From: Ga0074130 sp035492055
GTDB taxonomy: Bacteria > Pseudomonadota > Gammaproteobacteria > Burkholderiales > Rhodocyclaceae
Assembly: GCA_035492055.1 (NCBI GenBank)
Contig: DATJJR010000054.1
Location: 1 to 17,759 of the forward strand
Reading direction: 5' to 3'
DNA length: 17,759 bases
Below are positions 14,921-17,759 of this stretch, one piece after another (the stretch's first letter is position 1; each line of letters starts with the position of its first letter). The notes under the pieces are model-generated. The model was not told the origin of the DNA. It searched no databases and saw only the letters and a list, made by a program, of their open reading frames with translations. Made by a program: the position numbers and the translations under genes.

Positions 14921-15091
14921 TCAGGCAAAAAAGATACCGGTTCCATAAATTAATGAACCAACATTTGACATATATATTGTTAATACCCTAGTATCTTGGG
15001 CTATCGTCATGGCACGTAGCCCCATGTAAAAACCAATCAAAAGTGCAATTGGTACAAGGGTCCGACACACTCGAATTTGAAGGTTGGTCAT
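14921..15091 (-). CDS. Possible small membrane protein (56 aa), doubtful
   Basis: A minus-strand frame begins at ATG 15091 with AAAGGTG just upstream and ends at TGA 14921. It encodes 56 residues with two hydrophobic stretches (about 13-24 and 40-56). Against it: it lies in AT-rich DNA, uses codons unlike the neighbouring genes (AGG, ATA, CTA, TCA), matches no family I know, and covers the promoter of the diguanylate cyclase on the other strand. It could be a transferred or decaying gene, or chance. Its start codon overlaps that of the cyclase in the shared CATG at 15089-15092. Confidence 0.15.
   Translation of the reverse strand: MTNLQIRVCRTLVPIALLIGFYMGLRAMTIAQDTRVLTIYMSNVGSLIYGTGIFFA
14939..14959. 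repeat. Imperfect inverted repeat next to the cyclase -35 box
   Basis: GGTTCCAT and ATGAACC pair with one bulged base around an AT-only centre. It ends 5 nt before the TTGACA box at 14965, so it would be well placed as an operator for the cyclase promoter. Confidence 0.3.
14965..14994 (+). promoter_or_regulatory. Sigma70 promoter of the diguanylate cyclase gene
   Basis: A perfect TTGACA (14965-14970), an 18-nt AT-rich spacer and TAGTAT (14989-14994, four of six) predict a start near 15001 and a leader of about 88 nt. It is the best -35 box noticed in the window. Confidence 0.55.
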
Positions 15092-16268
15092 GTCACCTTT
15101 AGCATTTACCGGTAAGCTACGAACACATGACATCTCCATTGCGGATCGCATGTCTGAAGCACACCATCCCTCTATCGACGCAACCCAGGAAACATTCGGC
15201 CTGCCCGAAGCACTGGTGCTTCGCCACGCCGGCATCATTGGTTCACAACGTGATCGCGGCGACCTCGAGATAGCCTTCGCGCATGCCATGCACGAAGTGT
15301 TGGATATTGTCAGCACACAGCTTTATCGCGTTTTCACCCCCAAGGGCGACTGCCTGGCCGGACTTGTTGCCAAGGCTGATCACGGCGGGCGTTACGGTTT
15401 GGATGACGGTTTGTCGTGGCCGCCCAACACAGCGTCGATCGAGCACTTTCCGGCGTTGCATCGCAGCCTGATCAGCGGCGACAGCGTCGTGGTCGCGGCC
15501 GATGAAAACGGCCTGCATGAACAAATCTTCCCGATCGTGCGCGAAGGCAATGTGTTCTTCGGGTTTGCCGTGACACAAAGCAATATCCCGCTCGACGCAC
15601 ACCAGCAAAACCTTGCGCAAGGCATCATCAAGCTTTTCTGTAACCAGCTGCGTTTGCTCGATTACAGTGAAATCGACACGCTCACGGGCCTGCTCAATCG
15701 CAAAACCTTCGATGAATCACTGCTGCGCATCCTGTCCAGCCTGCAGACCGACGACACGAATTTCGGCGACAACGTGCTGCATTTGCCGCGCCGCCGCAAC
15801 AGCGAAGACGAAAAGACGGAGCACTGGCTTGCCGTCATCGACATCGATCACTTCAAATACATCAACGACACGTACGGTCACTTGATCGGCGATGAAGTGC
15901 TACTGATGATCGCCAACATGATGAAGACGGCTTTTCGTGCACACGACAAGCTGTTCCGCTTCGGCGGCGAGGAATTCATCGTGGTGTTGAAGCCGACCGA
16001 CGCACGTAACGCGATGAGTATCTTCGACCGCTTCCGTCGCCTCGTCGAGAATCACGTCTTCCCGCAGATTGGCCACATCACCATCAGCACCGGTTTCGCC
16101 CGCATCGGCATTCACGATTTACCGTCGGCCATCATCGATCACGCCGATGAGGCCCTTTACTGGGCCAAGCACCATGGCCGCAACCAAGTCTTCAATTACG
16201 AAGAATTGATCGCCGCAGGTTCCTTGCAAAAGAAAGTCGTGGAGACAAACAGCTTCGAGCTGTTTTGA
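15090..16268 (+). CDS. Diguanylate cyclase with N-terminal GAF-like domain (392 aa)
   Basis: This protein makes the second messenger cyclic di-GMP from two GTP. The GGDEF domain runs from about residue 195 to 370: DTLTGLLNRKTFDESL, the metal/substrate segment DIDHFKYINDTYGHLIGDEVL, and the active-site motif GGEEF (292-296). RAHD (283-286), five residues before GGEEF, is the inhibitory I-site, so product feedback is expected. The N-terminal 55-190 segment looks like a GAF-type sensor fold; there is no membrane helix, so it is a cytoplasmic protein with an unknown ligand. A basic, polar insertion (about 214-246, with RRRN) separates the first GGDEF motif from the metal site. ATG 15090 is chosen over the in-frame TTG at 15084: GAAGG lies 6 nt before it. 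It converges with the ParA-type gene, with 36 nt between the two stop codons. Confidence 0.95.
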   Translation: MSPLAFTGKLRTHDISIADRMSEAHHPSIDATQETFGLPEALVLRHAGIIGSQRDRGDLEIAFAHAMHEVLDIVSTQLYRVFTPKGDCLAGLVAKADHGGRYGLDDGLSWPPNTASIEHFPALHRSLISGDSVVVAADENGLHEQIFPIVREGNVFFGFAVTQSNIPLDAHQQNLAQGIIKLFCNQLRLLDYSEIDTLTGLLNRKTFDESLLRILSSLQTDDTNFGDNVLHLPRRRNSEDEKTEHWLAVIDIDHFKYINDTYGHLIGDEVLLMIANMMKTAFRAHDKLFRFGGEEFIVVLKPTDARNAMSIFDRFRRLVENHVFPQIGHITISTGFARIGIHDLPSAIIDHADEALYWAKHHGRNQVFNYEELIAAGSLQKKVVETNSFELF

Positions 16269-16281
16269 CGCACGGCATCGC

Positions 16282-16296
16282 CGCGCGCAACGCGCG
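16282..16296. terminator. Short GC hairpin between convergent genes
   Basis: CGCGCG (16282-16287) and CGCGCG (16291-16296) can fold around CAA in the 36-nt gap between the cyclase and ParA-type stops. There is no T run on either side, so terminator function is doubtful. Confidence 0.2.
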
Positions 16297-16304
16297 TGGA
16301 TCGG

Positions 16305-16928
16305 CTACTGGTTTGTCCAGTCAATGATCGGCAGCCACTGAGCCCAGTCCTGGGACGCACGACTCTCCGAAAGATCGAAAATCGTCATACCGTGCGCCGC
16401 TGCTTGCACATAAATCTGTGCGTCACGCAGATACGTCAACACGGGCAAATCGTTATCGGCGAGAAAGCGTTCGAGTTGTGCAGCTGAACGTGTGCGCGCA
16501 TCCACACGCATGCCGACGATGCCGATGAAGGTTTGGTGTTTGCGAATCGCCTTTTCCTCAAGCAATTCATCGAGAAATGCACGCGTAGCCAGGATGTCGA
16601 AGATCGACGGCTGCAAAGGCACGATGACACGATCCACAAGTTTGAGTGCATGACTCAGTTGTTTCCCGTGCAAACCGGCCGGCGTATCGAGCACAACGTG
16701 GCTGGTACCTTCCGGCGGGCGTGCCGGCCGATCGGGGTCGACTTCCCAGCTGGCAATCGGCGGCAAGGCCGGTGAGCGCAATTTCAACCATTGCCGCGAA
16801 GATTGCTGGCGATCAATGTCGCCAAGCATGACCTTGTGGCCTTGCTTGGCAAAGCAGCCGGCCAGATTGGTCGCAACGGTGCTTTTCCCCACACCGCCCT
16901 TCGGATTCGCAATCAGAAAAGATTTCAT
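16305..16928 (-). CDS. Orphan ParA-type ATPase (207 aa)
   Basis: This is a small P-loop ATPase of the ParA/MinD superfamily. It has the deviant Walker A KGGVGKST (10-17) with the signature lysine, the switch GDIDRQQSS (36-44), and Walker B VVLDTPAG (Asp81). Such proteins use ATP-dependent dimerisation to bind DNA or membrane and position cargo. There is no N-terminal DNA-binding extension and no C-terminal amphipathic MinD helix is obvious, so nucleoid binding of the short ParA kind is more likely. No ParB or other partner gene lies next to it, and the cargo is unknown. ATG 16928 is chosen over the 35-codon longer frame because GGAG lies about 8 nt upstream and the Walker A then sits at the usual position. 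It lies downstream of uvrD, separated by a hairpin and a probable promoter. Confidence 0.9.
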   Translation of the reverse strand: MKSFLIANPKGGVGKSTVATNLAGCFAKQGHKVMLGDIDRQQSSRQWLKLRSPALPPIASWEVDPDRPARPPEGTSHVVLDTPAGLHGKQLSHALKLVDRVIVPLQPSIFDILATRAFLDELLEEKAIRKHQTFIGIVGMRVDARTRSAAQLERFLADNDLPVLTYLRDAQIYVQAAAHGMTIFDLSESRASQDWAQWLPIIDWTNQ

Positions 16929-16957
16929 GCCACCGCTCCTCGGTTTTGATTGCCCCG

Positions 16958-16963
16958 ATTGTA
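16958..16963 (-). promoter_or_regulatory. Candidate -10 box of the ParA-type gene
   Basis: On the minus strand TACAAT (five of six) would give a start near 16951 and a leader of about 23 nt. A TTGTCC -35 lies only 14 nt away, which is too close, so the promoter is uncertain. Confidence 0.25.
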
Positions 16964-16983
16964 TGCCAAGAGAATGTGGACAA

Positions 16984-16997
16984 ATCCTTGAAAGGAT
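16984..16997. repeat. Palindrome ATCCTT-GA-AAGGAT upstream of the ParA-type gene
   Basis: Exact 6-bp arms with a two-base centre lie about 20 nt upstream of the candidate -10 box and between the uvrD hairpin and the ParA-type gene. It could be a regulator site. Nothing further can be said from the sequence. Confidence 0.25.
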
Positions 16998-17006
16998 AGG
17001 GAAATA

Positions 17007-17037
17007 CGCTTTGTTGCGGCATAGCCGCGACAAAGCG
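17007..17037 (-). terminator. Stem-loop at the end of uvrD
   Basis: CGCTTTGT-T-GCGGC (17007-17020) pairs with GCCGC-G-ACAAAGCG (17024-17037): 13 pairs, one mismatch and a three-base loop. It starts 2 nt after the uvrD stop on the minus strand and is followed by TATTTCCC, a weak T tract. It probably terminates uvrD transcripts at least in part. Confidence 0.5.
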
Positions 17038-17039
17038 GA

Positions 17040-17759
17040 CTAGACAATCTCCAACTTCGCGACCGACAAGGCCAGCCACTTGACCCCGGCCGCACCGAAA
17101 TTCACCTGCACGCGCGCGTCGTTGCCACCACCTTCGGCACCAATCACAACACCTTGGCCGAACTTTGCATGCAATACATTCGCACCGATGCGCAAACCGG
17201 ACGAACCGGAAGATTGTTCACGACGCGCCGGTGCAGCGCTTTGATATGCCGGGGCCAAGTAATTGCTGCCGCTCGAATAGCCACGGTTTTGCTTCGGCTT
17301 GAGCCATTTCAGCAGACCGGCTGGAATCTCATCAAGGAAACGTGACGCCGCGTTGTAGCGCGTCTGTCCATGCAGCATGCGCGTCTGCGCGAATGAGAGA
17401 TAAAGCCGTTCACGCGCGCGCGTGATGGCGACGTACATGAGGCGGCGTTCCTCTTCGAGACCATCGATTTCCATCGCCGAGTTCTCATGCGGGAACAGTC
17501 CTTCTTCGAGGCCGCTCATGAACACCACGTTGAACTCAAGGCCCTTGGCCGAATGCACGGTCATCAGCTGCAATGCGTCATCGCCTTCGCCGGCCTGGTG
17601 TTCACCGGCTTCGAGCGACGCATGCGCGAGAAACGCCGCCAGCACATTCTCATGCGTTTCCGGTTCACCATCCTCGTTGACACGGCCTTCGGCGATGAAG
17701 CTCGCGGCGGCGTTGATAAGTTCGTCGAGGTTGGCGATGCGATCCTGGCCTTCCTTCTC
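17040..17759 (-). CDS. uvrD: DNA helicase II UvrD, C-terminal part (N-terminus outside the window)
   Basis: This is a superfamily 1A 3'-to-5' helicase for nucleotide-excision and mismatch repair. The frame is open to the right edge; 239 C-terminal residues are visible. It begins within domain 2B/2A (ANLDELINAAASFIAEG). Helicase motif V (QLMTVHSAKGLEFNVVF) and motif VI (EERRLMYVAITRARERLYL) with its arginine finger follow. After a glycine/serine-rich linker, the C-terminal Tudor-like domain (IGANVLHAKFGQGVVIG to VKWLALSVAKLEIV) ends the protein. This C-terminal domain resembles E. coli UvrD closely and helps tell it from Rep. The stop is followed at once by a hairpin and then by the ParA-type gene on the same strand. 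Confidence 0.95.
   Translation of the reverse strand, partial: EKEGQDRIANLDELINAAASFIAEGRVNEDGEPETHENVLAAFLAHASLEAGEHQAGEGDDALQLMTVHSAKGLEFNVVFMSGLEEGLFPHENSAMEIDGLEEERRLMYVAITRARERLYLSFAQTRMLHGQTRYNAASRFLDEIPAGLLKWLKPKQNRGYSSGSNYLAPAYQSAAPARREQSSGSSGLRIGANVLHAKFGQGVVIGAEGGGNDARVQVNFGAAGVKWLALSVAKLEIV

Larger units (their letters stand above)
14753..15089. other. AT-rich intergenic region between dnaE and the diguanylate cyclase
   Basis: This 337-bp gap carries the divergent control regions of dnaE (minus) and the cyclase (plus). It is markedly richer in A and T than the flanking genes, especially about 14860-15060. It contains two inverted repeats, a plus-strand promoter and a possible short minus-strand frame, listed separately. 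No convincing dnaE promoter could be picked by eye; TTGTCC-17-TTCGAA on the minus strand is too weak to call. No RNA gene was recognised. Confidence 0.6.

Noticed and set aside
15084..15089. TTG start for the diguanylate cyclase
   Set aside because: It leaves almost no space after GAAGG, while ATG 15090 is ideally placed.
16929..17033. 35-codon N-terminal extension of the ParA-type protein
   Set aside because: It covers the likely promoter and the hairpin region and would push the Walker A motif far from the N-terminus; GGAG precedes ATG 16928.
16305..17040. parS or ParB gene next to the ParA-type ATPase
   Set aside because: No sequence like TGTTTCACGTGAAACA and no HTH/ParB-like frame was seen, so a plasmid-type partition system is not supported.
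1..17759. CRISPR arrays, tRNA or rRNA genes, insertion sequences, prophage or toxin-antitoxin pairs
   Set aside because: No spaced direct repeats, cloverleaf-like genes, transposase or integrase motifs were found on reading both strands.

Overview
This looks like a chromosomal window from a GC-rich betaproteobacterium, probably of the Rhodocyclales, Nitrosomonadales or Burkholderiales. The evidence is GC-rich codons with G/C-biased third positions, protein sequences of the betaproteobacterial type (Dcd, ApbC, MetG, DnaE, UvrD), and the gene block metG / apbC / dcd / AdiA-like decarboxylase, which I recall as typical of that class. No rRNA, tRNA, CRISPR array, transposase or phage gene was seen. 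Most of the window is core genome in short alternating transcription units.

Left part (1-5136, all minus strand): the first 277 residues of an exported TPR/beta-barrel-type protein run off the left edge. Next come a PLP-dependent Orn/Lys/Arg decarboxylase, dCTP deaminase (dcd) and the Fe-S cluster carrier ATPase ApbC. Prominent hairpins follow apbC and dcd. The one before dcd contains a -10-like hexamer. The one before the decarboxylase sits within about 20 nt of its start codon.

Middle (5137-10769): metG diverges from apbC through back-to-back promoters and is followed by an acylphosphatase. The MetG linker before the C-terminal tRNA-binding domain carries what appears to be an in-frame dispersed C-rich/G-rich repeat. 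Convergent to these genes is a three-gene minus-strand operon of small membrane proteins: a stand-alone DUF4118 (KdpD-type membrane region) protein, LemA, and a GIDE-domain protein with a canonical EF-hand loop. This is the least understood module here. Its first gene starts 29 nt from a divergent alpha/beta hydrolase gene.

Right part (10770-17759): dnaE (replicative polymerase alpha subunit) and a WbuC-type cupin are 2 nt apart on the minus strand. A 337-bp AT-rich gap with a good sigma70-type promoter precedes a GAF-like/GGDEF diguanylate cyclase on the plus strand. The window ends with an orphan ParA-type ATPase and the C-terminal third of uvrD, both minus strand.

The genes serve mostly separate housekeeping roles: translation, DNA replication and repair, dUTP supply, Fe-S assembly and amino-acid decarboxylation. 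The candidates for undescribed biology are the DUF4118-LemA-GIDE/EF-hand operon, the orphan ParA, the WbuC-dnaE coupling, the repeat in metG and the unusual hairpins around dcd. All calls come from reading the sequence and remembered family features; no searches were run.
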